A DNA stretch of 64,000 nt from Ochotona curzoniae (taxonomy: Eukaryota > Chordata > Mammalia > Lagomorpha > Ochotonidae): contig NW_024466512.1 in assembly GCF_017591425.1 (NCBI RefSeq), forward strand, positions 20,575,501 to 20,639,500, in the 5' to 3' direction. Each line of letters opens with the position of its first letter. Position 1 is the first letter of the stretch. The notes under the pieces are model-generated. The model was not told where the DNA came from and made no database searches. It worked only from the letters and a program-made list of their open reading frames with translations. The position numbers were made by a program, and so were the translations under genes. This document shows, in pieces, positions 33,890 to 45,700 of this stretch.

Positions 33890-36560
33890 TTTTTAACGTA
33901 TAAATGTATTTTAATTATTTCTTTTTACAAATTCTTTTATTTTGGTAATCTTTACATAGTTGATTAGGGCACAATGGGTCAAGGGCTACAGGAAAGTGGG
34001 TAAGACCATTGTTTCCACATTAATATTATTTTTTTTTCTGTTTCCAGGTTAAGGGAAGAGATAAAGGGAAAAGCCTCACCCAGCCTTCCACCCATCCCAG
34101 GTCCCCGACTTGTGGCATGCTCTGACAGTCCTGCTCATGCAGTTTTGATAGTTCAACAGTTCTGAATTGCTGCCAATCTTACCTTTCCAAGCACAATGAA
34201 GTCTATTCAGAATCTACTGGTGACATCATCTCTTCATGGTTGGGGTTCTGAGATCAGCAATTCAGTTGGAGGGATTCCCAGAGACACTTTGTCTGAGATG
34301 GTCCCAGACCTGATTCTTGTGTGTGATTGACAGTACTTCAGCACAGTCCGTTGCCCCAATCAGTTTATGCATATGCTGGTGGTTGCAATTGCTGGGTCAG
34401 TTCTGTCTCCAGCCCTGTCCTCCATGCAAACCAATGGGTGTTGCAGTCCAGCCCGATCCTGCCCACTTCATACTTGGCCCTCAGGCAAACCAGTGGGAGT
34501 TGCAGCCTAGTCAGGGAGATTCCCCATAACCTCTATCAGGCCCGCCCCCTACCCTGGTTCCCATGCTTGCCAGTATGTACTGCAGACTTGTTCAGTCTGT
34601 CCCACATCCCATTTAGCTCTCGTACATGTCGATGGGTATTGAAGCCTAGTGCAACCCAACCTGCCCTATTATCCAACCCACACACATACTGACGGGTGCT
34701 GTTCAATTCTGCCCCTGCCCCAATCTTGGTTTTCATGCTCTCCCATGGGAGTGGTAACCCAAGAGGGAGGTGCCCACTATTTCCCTCCTAGGCCACTCAC
34801 ACTCCTGGATTATGCACTCTCCAGGTGGTTCTGTGGTTTAACTTGACAGAATTAGCCCCCAATGCCAGCCTCTGCCGGCTGATACTGTGGCAAAGCCCAA
34901 CCAACCCTCACCCACTCTAATTTATGCTTGCACCAGTAGGCACAATCAGCCCAACCTGGCTTTTTCTTGATCTAGCTCACCTGAGGCCCACAGGTGTTGT
35001 AACCCTGCCTAGTCTGGGCTGCCTCCATCCCAACTCAAACTCTCCAGTGGGAGTGGCTATCCATCAGGGGAGCCCTTCACTTTCCCCCTACTGGCTTTGC
35101 CCCCTCCCTCCCTGGTTCTCCCTTTTGTTGGGCGCTGTGGCCCGGTCTGGTACAGCCCCCTCACCTCGGCATTTGCCAGTGGGTGTTGTAGCCTGGCCCA
35201 GTCTTGGCCACCCCCAATTCCAGCTGATGCTAGTGAGGGTTACAGCCTGGCCCAGCCCAGCAGGCATCCAATTCCAGCTGTAATGTGCACTGATATGTGT
35301 TGTGACCATACCTGGCCCGACCCACACTCTGTTCTGGTACTCGGATTCACCAGTGGGTAATGTGAACTGGTTCAGCCTGGTCTGCCCCTGACCTATGCCA
35401 AATGTATACTGGTGGGTACCTTTCCCTGGCCTGGTCTGGGCTGCTCCCTCTCGTGGTCTTGCACTCATCTGTAGGGACTGTGTCCTGCCAGATGAGTTGC
35501 CCAAGCTTCTCCATCAGAACCTCTCCCATTGCCAGATCTTGCACGTACTGGTGGGTCCATGGGCCAGCCCTACTTAGTCCACCTCCTGTCCTAGCAGGAA
35601 CAGTGGCCTTTCCTGACTGGCCTTCAACCCATTCTGGTTCTTACTGTTGGATGTTTCAGCCCAGCCAAGGTTCGTCCATACCCAGACACTGCTCACATAT
35701 GGCTCAGGAGGGGTAGAGACCTAGTCTAGTCCAAAATACATCTACCCTGCTCCTCCAGAGCACCAGATGGTACTGAAGTCTAGCCCGGCCTAGTGCGTCC
35801 AGTCCCAGTCCACACTTATACAAAGGGAGACTGCAGTCATGTCCAGAACAGAACGCAGCACCCACTCCAGTCCCCGCACTGACCAGTTGGAACCCCAACC
35901 CAGTTAGGGTGTCTTCTTAGTTCCCCAGTCAGGCCTATTCCCAACCATAGATCATGCGCATGCCAGTGGTTGCTCTGATCTGGCTTGGCATAGCCCCTCA
36001 GCTGTCTTGGCCTTTGCCTCCAATGCTGTGGCCTAGCATCCCTGGCTCATGCAGACCAGTCAGTGTAAGAGCCTAGCTTGGAATGATTTGTGCTCCACCC
36101 TGATTTCTGTTCTTCCTTGTGAGTTAAGGTTTGCTTGGCCCTGCCCAATCCATCCCCTTCCAGTTGCAGCTCGGTCCACCCCACATCCTGTTTTAGGATA
36201 CACATTTAGGTGCTGCTGCCTTGACCTGCCCAGACTGTTGTCTTCTCCTTTACGCTTAAGTGATGGCAGGTTCCATGTTCACACCAAGTTCAGCCCATCA
36301 CCAACCCAACTCGTAAGCTAACCAGTGGGACTTGCATTTCCACAGGGTTGGGCCCACACTTGCCCCAGAGAATCTACCTCCGGATCTGGTTCTCTCGTGT
36401 GCTGATTAGTGTCCTGACCCTGCCAAGTGTGATCCATCCCCTGTTCCACCACTCAGTCAGGTACTGGTACCTAGCCCTGCCAGACAGGCTCCCAGCCAGA
36501 GCTTTCATGTGGACTGCTTGGTGTGTGGCAGTCAGTGATGCTCTACACTGACAGCCCATC
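33890..36560 (-). repeat. Large retroelement-like repeat, copy 6
   Basis: On the minus strand: degenerate array (about 34340-36550) followed by a conserved segment (33980-34330) and a T-rich (A-rich on minus) end near 33885-33950. This conserved segment differs from copies 1-4 and may be a second subfamily; the array units ('cagtgggtgttgcagtccagccc' on plus) are clearly the same type. Confidence 0.65.
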
Positions 36561-36984
36561 TCAGGATTCCTATCTGGGTTGGTGAATCAGTATGGCCCAA
36601 CAGAATTTATGGACTCTCCTGTCCAAACCCTCAGATCTCAATCTCCATACTTGCAAGCAAGTTCCATAACCCCATCACTAAGAATCACACAGAATTCATC
36701 CCTTACCTGCACTCACATTACCCTTATCCCTAAATGTCCCTAGGCAGCAATTACATACCCTAAAAACTGTAGAGCTCACCGCGCATGGGCCAAGTCCCGG
36801 GCACTGGGTCCGACCTGGCTTGGGTACTCTCCGCAAGTGGGTTGCCATCACTGTGGAAGGCTGCCATCACATGAGCCGCCAAGGTCGAACTCCCCCAACA
36901 TCTTAACCATTAGATCAAATGTGCGCACATGCACAGACACACAGACACAAACATTCTAGCATGTATTGTGGAAAAAGCATGGCA
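36561..36984. other. Unassigned intergenic sequence
   Basis: Possible further extension of the large repeat; nothing diagnostic. Confidence 0.3.
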
Positions 36985-37165
36985 GTCACAGGCTAAGAGC
37001 TCTAGGTGTCTAAATCACAGGTTTATCAAGCTCATCCTTAGACAGCTGCGTGGCCTCAATTCTTGCATCTCTGCCATCTGTAAAGTGGGGATAATGACAC
37101 TAATGGAGCTTTAATGAGGACTAAGTGAGGTTGTCCAGAGGATATGAAGAAAGGCTCAATACTAT
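36985..37165 (-). repeat. MIR relic
   Basis: 'catctgtaaagtggggataatgacac' and 'tgaggactaagtgagg' match the reverse strand of the mammalian-wide MIR consensus. Confidence 0.75.
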
Positions 37166-37924
37166 TATTATAAGGTTGCCAGACTATAGGACACAGCAGG
37201 AATGTCTCACCTTTAAGGCTGAAGGAAAAGAAGGGACCAGATGAAAATGAAGGCCAACTGGACAGAATGGCTTCAGTTGCCTTAAGCAAATGTGACATCC
37301 CTGGGTGCAGGAGATAAAGATGTTCTGGTCCAGCCCCAGGGACCTGAGGCCAAGCAGGGAAACGGCAAGATGGAGCGCAAGCATGAGGGCCTGGTGCCCA
37401 ACTCCAACAGCGGAAACTAAGTGAAAATGGACAAGAAGGAAAAAAAGTAGTAAGATGATTTAAAAAAAAAAGTTGAAAGAAAACACTTAAGAAGAGATAA
37501 GCCAGCGAGGCATTGTGCAAAGTGTAAGGCCGTGAAGGAGAGAGGCAGAGGCAACAGTGTACAGGGCCAAGGAAGGTGTGGAGACACAAACTGGGCGTTT
37601 GGAGTCCCAAGCTAAGAAGTCATCCAAGGAATGGCTGCCCTCAGAGCAGAGCGCAGGGTCCATGAGGCAGGAGAGAACATGCTAGAGCTGAATAAGGTGG
37701 AGGAGCAAATCTATTTGCTCTACAAAGAGCCGGGGCCAGCTCAGGGAAGAGGTTCCAGAGAGAGTTTGAAACCACAGGACAGGTGAGGCAGGACGAGCAC
37801 AAGACGAGACAGGAAGCTGAGGTGAGTGAGGCCTCAGGGAGAAGTGGGGAGCTGGAAGGGCCAGGAGCACACCTCTGTACCCGCATGCAATCCCAGGAAG
37901 GTTCCAGAGCCCCAGGCCCCTGGA

Positions 37925-38740
37925 TTCTCCTTTGTTGTTAAACCTTTTATTGACAGATAAACATAGATGAATAAGCGGTATGCAGCTCAAGCGGTCATGA
38001 AACGGACGCTCTGTGCAGCCGGAGCCCCATTCTCCACATGGGAACCCATCCCTCTCCTAGCTCTATAGCAATACATTAGACTCATCCATACTTTGGAAGT
38101 ATACATACATGAAATAAAACACCTTACATGCGTATGCATTTGGCTTCTTCATCCCAGTATCACGTATTCCAGTTCTGTCCACGTGTGCATGCATAGCTTT
38201 AGTCCACTCCTTCTCTTCACTGTTTAGTATTCCACTCTGTGATGAATAAAAGCTTATATATTCCTTATTTTTAAAAAATATTTATTTTTTATTGGAAAGG
38301 CAGATCTACAGAAAGGAGAGACAGGGAGAAAGATCTTTCATCTGGTCATTCACTCCCCTAGTGGCCAAAATGGCCAGAATTAAGCTGATCCGAAGTCAGG
38401 AGCCCGGATCTTCTACAGGGATGCAGGGGCCCAAGGCTCTGGGCCACACTCTACTTCTCTCCCAGGTCACAAGCAGGACGCTAGATGGGAAGCGGAGCAG
38501 TCAGTACACAAACGAGCAGCTATATGGATCCCAGCTCATGCAAGGCGAGACTTGCCCCTTGGCTACCGTGCTGGACCCAGATTTATCCAATAGTGCTGCT
38601 CCAAATACTTCAGCTGAACACGGGTACACACTCTGCCGGCCTCACGCCTGAGGGTAGCGCTGCTAGGTCATCACTACTGTGAGCAGCTCTAGGAGATAAT
38701 GGAACCTACATTTTAGCCAAAGGATGAGGAAATCAAGATA
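37925..38740 (+). repeat. L1M-type LINE relic split by a SINE
   Basis: 'tttggcttcttcatccc', 'tagtattccactctgtgatgaat' and, beyond the SINE, 'aatagtgctgctccaaatac' and 'gcgctgctaggtcatca' follow in order the 3' part of old mammalian L1 elements. The two halves are 37925-38272 and 38579-38740. Confidence 0.6.
38273..38578 (-). repeat. C-type SINE inside the L1M relic
   Basis: Minus-strand copy ending 'gctaccgtgctggaccc'. Confidence 0.83.
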
Positions 38741-38843
38741 AGAGGCAAACAAGAGTCTGGAGTTTTTGGTTTGAATTCAAGTATAAAGATATCCGGGATG
38801 TTTTCTGTTGATTATTGATCAATATTAACAACATAACAATGGG

Positions 38844-39112
38844 GGCCAGCATGATGGCTCAACTGACTAGTCCTTTGCGTTCAAGTGCTGGCATCCCAAA
38901 TGGGCAGTGGCTTGCGTCCTGGCTCTTCTACTTCCCTTCTACCCAGTAGCTGCATGGGAGACCTGGGAGAAGCTCCTGGCTCCTGGCTTCAGATGGGCTC
39001 AGCTCTGACTAATGCAGTCATTTGTGGAGTGAATCACTGGATGGAAGATCTTTCCTTCTGTCTCCCCTTATTTCTGTAAATGTGCCTTTCCAATAAAAAT
39101 AAATGAATCTAT
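38844..39112 (+). repeat. C-type SINE
   Basis: Copy with a central deletion of about 50 bases (from 'cttctacttcccttctac' to 'tgcatgggagacc'). Confidence 0.83.
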
Positions 39113-39130
39113 ATATGTTAAACACAACAG

Positions 39131-39456
39131 GGCCTAGTGCAGTAGCCTAGTGGCTAAAGTCCTTTCCTTGCACACGCCAGGACCCCATACCAGCACCAGT
39201 TTATATCCCAACATCCTTGCTTCCCATCCAGCTCCCTGTTTGTGGCCTTGGGAAAGCAGTCTAGGATGGCCCACAGCCTGGGGAACCTGCACTCATGTGG
39301 AAGACCCAGAAGAGGCTCCTGGCTTCAGATAGGCTTGGTTCTGACCATTGTAGCCACTTAGGGAGTGAATTAGTGGATGGAAGATCTTCCTTTCCGTCTC
39401 TCATCCTCTCTGTAAATCTTACTTTCCAATAAAAATAAATAAATATTTTAAAAAAG
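39131..39456 (+). repeat. C-type SINE
   Basis: Full-length diverged copy with a 'tccaataaaaataaataaat' tail. Confidence 0.88.
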
Positions 39457-39464
39457 AACGTAAC

Positions 39465-40350
39465 AATGGGGCAGACATTTGGTCTAGAGTGGGGAGTGAA
39501 AAATTGGGTGGATGGAAGTACTCTCTTTGTCTCTCTGCCTCTCAAAGAATAAATAACACAACACAACATCAAACACACAACCAAAACACGAGAAGTGAGT
39601 GTCACGGCATGGCCGCAGGTTAAATCGGTCGTCACCACTGGAGATCCTGCATCCAACATCGGATTTCCTGGACTCTCTCCCACTTTTGCTCCTGATCCCA
39701 TTTCCTACTAATGTGCATGGGAGGCAGCAGATGATGGCTGTCTCTGCTACTCTACATCTTAAGTAGCATAAAAAGAAATGAACATTTAAAAGACTGACTT
39801 AATGAATAAATACTAAAGAAGATCCTTTAAAAACATTAATAAAATAAGCTCTAGACAAGTTGGGAAAAACATTTTTAAAATGCACACTTTTGATAAGTAA
39901 TGGGGCAGGGGTGAGAGGTGCGGGTGCTTTTTGCAGCTGCTAAGATGTCCGTGGGATGCCCGCTTCCCATCCTGGCCTAGGTCTGGATCCCACTTCACTT
40001 CCTACTCAGCTTTTCCGCTGATACGTGGAAGCGAGCCAGTAAGTGGAACATCTCTCTCTCTCTCCTCCTTTCAACTAAACTTAAAAATAAAAATAGTTAG
40101 TGTGCGTTTGGTGTGGCAGTTGAAACACCACTGTGGCTGCTGGCATCCCATCTCACAATGGCTTCACGTGCCATGGCAGCTTTCCGCTGCTGTGCACCCG
40201 GGGAGGCAGCAGGCAGGGGTTCGAGCGGTTGAATCCCTGCCACCCTCACTGGAAACCGCGGGTTGAGTAACCAGTTCCTGGCTTCAGTTTGTCCTCCCAG
40301 CCCAGACTTTATTAAGCATGTTGGGAGTGAGCCAGCAGATGGGAGATCTC
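39465..40350 (+). repeat. Remnants of three old C-type SINEs
   Basis: Fragments at 39465-39555 (internally deleted), 39595-39760 and 39910-40350; recognised by 'ggatggaagtactctc', 'tcccatttcctactaatg' and 'gagccagcagatggga'. Confidence 0.5.
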
Positions 40351-40351
40351 T

Positions 40352-40665
40352 GCTTTGTTTTAAGATGTAGTGACTTCTATCAAAGAGTTACAGAGAAAGA
40401 GAGGGAGACACACAAGATTTGACATCTTCTGATTCACTCCCCAGCATGGTCTCAACAGTGAAGGCTGGCCCAGGCTGAAAACAGCAGCGAGCTAAGAGCT
40501 TCTCCTGGGTCTCCTGTTTTGGCTGCCAGGGACTCGAGCACTTGGGCCACCTTCTGCTGCTTTTCCCAGGCGCATTAGGACAGAGCTGGATCCAAAACGG
40601 AGCAGCCAGGACACAAACGGTCATCTATAAAGGACTGATTCCAGCAGTGCGGGGGGCAGCTTTAC
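40352..40665 (-). repeat. C-type SINE
   Basis: Older minus-strand copy. Confidence 0.72.
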
Positions 40666-40815
40666 CGTACATAGTGCTACTATTCCATAACACTAGCCCA
40701 AGATCTCTATTTGTCTGCTTCTGTTTATCTTTCAAATAAATGAGAAATTTAAAAATAAAGGGAAGGGGTGACTTAATACTTGAACCTGCCTTCATTTAAA
40801 ACTATATACATACAG

Positions 40816-41135
40816 GGTCCAACGCGATGGCGCAGTGGTTAAAGTCCTCGCCTTGCACGCCCGGGATCCCATATGGGTGCTGGTTCTAATCCTGGCGGCC
40901 CCGCTTCCCTTCCAGCTCCCTGCCTGTGGCCCAGGAAAGCAGTCGAGGACGCCCAAAGCTTTGGGACCCTGCACCCGCGTGGGAGACCCGGAAGAGGCTC
41001 CTGGCTTCGGATTAGGCTCAGCTCCAGCCGTTGCGGCCGCTTGGGGAGTGAATCATCGGATGGAAGATCTTCCTCTCTATCTCTCCTCTCTGTACATCTG
41101 CCTTTCCAATAAAAGTAAAATAAACCTTTTAAAAA
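40816..41135 (+). repeat. Young C-type SINE
   Basis: Belongs to the subfamily with 'ggcgcagtggttaaag' A box and 'cttgcacgcccgggatcc'. Target-site duplication 'aaactatatacatacag/aaactatatacatacaac' flanks it (about 40799-40815 and 41136-41151). Confidence 0.92.
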
Positions 41136-41317
41136 AAACTATATACATACAACATGGAGCTATAAGAGAGTGACATTGTGATGCTTGTTACCAAATGAAC
41201 GAGCCTTGAAGACATGGTAGGTAAAATAAGCCATATAAAACCACACAAATATCATATAACTCCACATGGGAGAAACAGCTACATTCTCACAGATAGGGAT
41301 CGAGATTGTGGTATAGC

Positions 41318-41605
41318 TGACAAAACCGCTGTAAAGCCAGCATATACATATGGGTCATGGTTCAAGCCCCAGCTACTCCGTTTCTGATCCAGCTCCCTGC
41401 CAATGTACCCCAGGAAGGTAGAGGAAGATGGCCCAAGTGCACAGGCCCCTGCATCCATGTGTGAGAACCAGATGGAGCTTCAGTCTTTGACCTGGTGCAG
41501 CCCCAATCATTGCAGACAACGGGGAGAGTGAATGAGTCACTGGAAGATTGCTCTGTCTCTCCCCTTTCTCTGTTACTCTGCCTTTCAAATAAATAAAATT
41601 TTAAA
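41318..41605 (+). repeat. C-type SINE
   Basis: Old diverged copy with 'tttcaaataaataaaatttt' tail. Confidence 0.75.
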
Positions 41606-41799
41606 AACCAAAAAAGGCAATAACATAGACTAGAGGTTGTGGAGCTGTTGCTTGGTGGGCCTGGCACCTGCTGAGGGTGATATCAGGGAAGGCCTGGGGG
41701 TGCACAGTGGCAATGGCCACAGAACAGCGGTATTTATCCGCACCTGGCACTCCTGGTACCAATAGGAAATTTGATAGTATGTGTCCTTTAACATAATAA

Positions 41800-41895
41800 A
41801 GATCTGTTTTAAAAGGTGAAGCAACTCACCCAAGGTCACACAGCTAGAAAGTTGGCCAAGCCAGAATTTGAGCCCAAACCTACGGGACATTGGGT
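41800..41895 (+). repeat. MIR relic
   Basis: 'caactcacccaaggtcacacagctagaaag' (core) and 'gccagaatttgagccca' match the plus strand of MIR almost without change. Confidence 0.85.
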
Positions 41896-41966
41896 CGTGC
41901 TTGGAACCTGCAGTTGTCACTTTGTCCACACAGAGCAGCACAGCAGAAGTTGGGACATCTGGTTGG

Positions 41967-41989
41967 TTTTTTTTTTTTTTTTTTTTTTT
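41967..41989. repeat. Poly-T tract of 23 bases, 0.47 kb upstream of the CYP17A1 start codon
   Basis: Uninterrupted T run, not attached to a recognisable SINE; likely length-variable. Confidence 0.9.
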
Positions 41990-42339
41990 CCCTACCATCA
42001 CCATCTCCCACTATCTGACCTCAAAGGCCTCTCACTTGGCTCAGACGCTGCCTGATGAGACCATGTGATGTATTTTTGACAGGCTTTGCCAGCTGTAACT
42101 CTCGGGCTATCACCTGCTTGACAGGCTCAGTGGCTTCTGCTCGGGCCCTGAAGTCCTGCAGGGAGGGAGCCAACTGGCTTTCCCTTACCTCGCTCCTCCT
42201 CCAGGGGTTAACCCTGAAGTTGGGTCGCCCTTGAAGAAGCTCCCACTCCTCCTCCCCCCTCCTCCTCCCAGCCCTTTTCTCCCTGTTCTGGGGGAGGGCT
42301 CATGCCTGGCTCTGCTCCAGGATAAACTTTCACAATACA

Positions 42340-42363
42340 AGAGATAATACCAAGTCAAGGTGA
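42340..42363 (+). promoter_or_regulatory. CYP17A1: Steroidogenic factor 1 type site (and GATA motif) of the CYP17A1 promoter
   Basis: TCAAGGTGA at 42355-42363, preceded by AG, matches the SF-1 (NR5A1) half-site known at about -50 in the human CYP17A1 promoter. AGATAA at 42342-42347 is a GATA-type motif. The position, 16 bases before the TATA-like box, agrees with the human layout. Confidence 0.65.
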
Positions 42364-42378
42364 ACATCAGGGCATCCC

Positions 42379-42387
42379 TTTAAAAAG
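42379..42387 (+). promoter_or_regulatory. CYP17A1: TATA-like box of CYP17A1
   Basis: TTTAAAAAG about 77 bases upstream of the ATG, which would place the transcription start near 42410 and give a 5'UTR of about 50 bases, as in human. Confidence 0.65.
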
Positions 42388-42463
42388 GGCTCCTCTTACC
42401 CTGGGACTGTGAGCGCCATCTCATCCCACAGCCGTCCGTCCTGCCTGCTGCTGCCTGGCCACC

Positions 42464-42760
42464 ATGTGGGAGCTGCTGGCTCTTGGGCTGCTCGTTCTGG
42501 CCTATTTCTTCTGGCCTAGGGCCAAGTTCTCTGGTGCCAAGTACCCCAAGAGCCTTCCAGCCCTGCCCCTAGTGGGCAGCCTGCCATTCCTCCCCAGACA
42601 CGGCCATAAGCATGTCAATCTCTTCAAGCTACAGGAGAAATACGGCCCGGTCTACTCCATGCGGGTGGGCAGCAAGACGACAGTGATCGTGGGCCAGCAC
42701 CAGCTGGCCAAGGAGGTGCTTGTAAAGAAAGGCAAGGAGTTCTGTGGACGGCCCCAACTG
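42464..42760 (+). CDS. CYP17A1: CYP17A1 exon 1
   Basis: 99 codons from [18 protein letters not shown] to EFCGRPQL, then GTAAGA. Holds the membrane anchor, the proline-rich hinge and Arg96. Confidence 0.98.
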
Positions 42761-45700
42761 GTAAGAGATACCCACCTCAAGAGGGGCAGTGCACTTCTGG
42801 AGCTAGCACCATGCTGGGCATGACCCTCTACCCCTTACCACTCCACACCCTGCCAGCTCCAACAACCAGAAGCACACCTGAGGGGCAAGGAGGGGGAGCA
42901 GCCTCTCCCACTAGGCCTTACCCTGCCTCTGAGCTAGGCAAGAATAGAATAGAATAGAACGCTGCCCAGGAGGTGGGATGAGGAGCTCCTAACTTCTTCT
43001 CACCTCATGTGTCGTGGCCCTGGCCTGTTCTTCTCCCTCCTTGCGGGGCAGGGGCACAGCAAGCCTAAAGTCCAGGCTCCATGCCTGGCTGGTGTTCATG
43101 TTGCTCTCTCCGAGGAAGATGGGGCAGCCGCTGCCATCTTCCAGGGCCATATGCTGGGGAAAAGGAGTCTGCTTCCTGCAGCCTCTCTGTGGCTGCCCCA
43201 GACGGCAGGCAGGCTCGTGGCTAGGTGGTGCATAGCAGAGTTTCGGCTTGGACCTTGCACCTGTCTTGGCTGGTTTCTCTCTGGGGTAAAGTAGATACGG
43301 GAGGTGAGTCAGGTGGGATTTGGAAGGTTGGGGGCTGGGAGAGGGAGACTTTGGACACTTGTCCTTCTTGGGATGTGCTTCTGGAAGGAGGCAGCTTTGC
43401 CCAAGTCCAACTGGAGCACTCTGGATGCAGGCTTGCGCTTAAGGTGACCAGCTCAGCAGGATAAAAGTAAGCGCTACCAGAGGGCCATGGGGAAGGTTGA
43501 GGTGCACAGGCAGTTCTTTTAATTTCTGCGAATTCACATGCTGCCTGTCCCGGGACAGCCACCACCTTGATTGGAAACTGGTGGGAGACTCGGGGTTCAC
43601 CTGATAGAACCGGGTGCGGAAGGGCAGGTGACGTGGGTGGTTGATGAGTGTGAGTGTGGTGCATGTGCTGTGATTCTGACAGCCCTGGCTGCTCTCCAAA
43701 GGCTACCCTGGACATCTTGTCAGACAACCAAAAGGGGATCGCCTTTGCGGACTACGGCGCCCACTGGCAGCTGCATCGGAAGCTGGTGCTGAGCACCTTT
43801 GCCTTGTTCAGGGAAGGCAATCAGAAGCTGGAGAATATCAGTGAGTGCTACCCGGGACTCCAGGGGCGGCTGCTGGGGGCAGCCGAGAGGGCCTGGGGTA
43901 AGGGGAAAGCAGCCTCTGATAGCTCCATCCCACCTTTCCTTGGCTGCTGCTGCCATCTAGTGGTCACCTGCTATCCATCCCCCCACGCCCAGGCTAAGTG
44001 GAACCTGCAGAGAGGCAGGGTGAGTTCCCCACCCACCTCATGCACCACCATCCCCAACCCTACCCCCAGTATGTCAGGAAGTTAGTGTGTTCTGCGATTT
44101 GCTGGCTGCCTTCGATGGACAGACCATCAATCTGACCACATCTGTCTTCACGGCAATAACCAACATCATCTGCCTGATCTGCTTCAACACCTCCTACACA
44201 AAGGAAGACCCCGAGTTGCAGATCATGCAGCATTACAACGAGGGCATCATCAACACTCTGGACAAGGACACCCTGGTGGACATCTTCCCATGGCTGAAGG
44301 TGAGGGGTCCAGCCCTGTCCCTCCCTGTCCCCTGCCTCCACTTGACTTTGACTGCCCACTTCGGCTGCAGTGACCGCTGCCTCTTGTCATGTCTCCACAT
44401 AAACACATGTAACCTTTTAATCAAGCATCTTAAGGATCTTCACGCTTAGGATAATTTGAGGCCATTTTCCAATTCCCACCTACTCCTAGCATTCCCCACA
44501 AGCATCTCTGGATTCCCCCTTGAAGGATGAGTAAGGATCAAGTATCTGCCTTTAGGCTCAGATCCAAGCCCGTGTGCCCCCCAGGGCGATACTGAATGAA
44601 GACAGAAGTGAAGACTACCTCCTCCTCCCTGGGCTGGAACTCCCTCTGTGTCCCCATCCTGCTTTCCATTTTGACTGAGATTGGAGCGGGAGCTGTCCAA
44701 AGACAGAAGGTTGGGTTGAGGAGAGATTCCAGCAGCTGGAGAAGCAAAGTGTAAGACAAGGGGACTTCCCGTTTCTTTTTTTAACTCTGCCAGATTTTCC
44801 CCAATAAAACACTGGAGACGATGAGAAAATACGTGAAAATGCGTGACGATGTGCTGAATGAAATATTTGAAAAATGCAAGGTAGGTGCTGGGCAGAGGTG
44901 AGTATATGTTAGCCGCGAGGAGAAGGGTTGGAGTCTATTCCGGACCACATGGGGCCTCCAGAGCTCAGCAGAGACCAGCATGTAGCAGGTGCACAAGAAA
45001 AAACAGGATGAACGAATCAATGAATGAATGAATGAGAAAGGGAAAGTGAGGAGAGTGAGGATAAGGTGCCTGGAAGGGACCCCTCCACTCCCTGGATTGG
45101 AAGAGGATCCTGGCAGGAGGAGGGCAGCCTAGCCCTTTGGGCCTCTGGAGGGACCCGGCTTGACACCCAGCTTAGCTACCAGCTGCCTAACGAGCATCTG
45201 GAGAGATGGCAGTGATGCTGTCACTCCCGTGGGAGACCTGGACTGCATCCCCAGCAATAGGCTTCAGCCCCCAGCTCCCAGCCCCCAGCCTCCAACTCCC
45301 AGACCCTAGCCCCCAGCCCTCAGCATCAGATATTGTGGGCATCTGGGCAGTGAACCTCTTTCAGCCTCTCAAATAAACATTTTATTATTATTTTTTAACA
45401 TGTAAAGATTTTTTTTATTAGAAGGCCAGATTTACAGAGAAGGAGAAACAGAGGAAGATCTTCTATCCCTTGGTTCACTCCCCAAGCAGCCACAATGGCT
45501 GGAGCTGAGCTGATCCAAAACCAAGAGCCAGGAGCTTTTTCTTGGCCTCCCATGTAGCAGCAGGGTCCCAAGACTTTGGGCCATCCTCTACTGCTTTCCC
45601 AGGCCAAAAGCTGGGAGCTGAAAAGGAAGTGGAGCAGCTGGGATACAAATCAACATCCATATGCGTTCCCAGTACATGCAAGGAGAGGATTTAGCCACTA

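Noticed and set aside
18655..36560. CRISPR-like array
   Set aside because: Repeat units are degenerate and without unique spacers of constant length, and this is a vertebrate genome.
37056..37610. A 184-codon minus-strand open frame with hydrophobic stretches
   Set aside because: It crosses a MIR relic, has no start context or splice partners and matches no family that I know.
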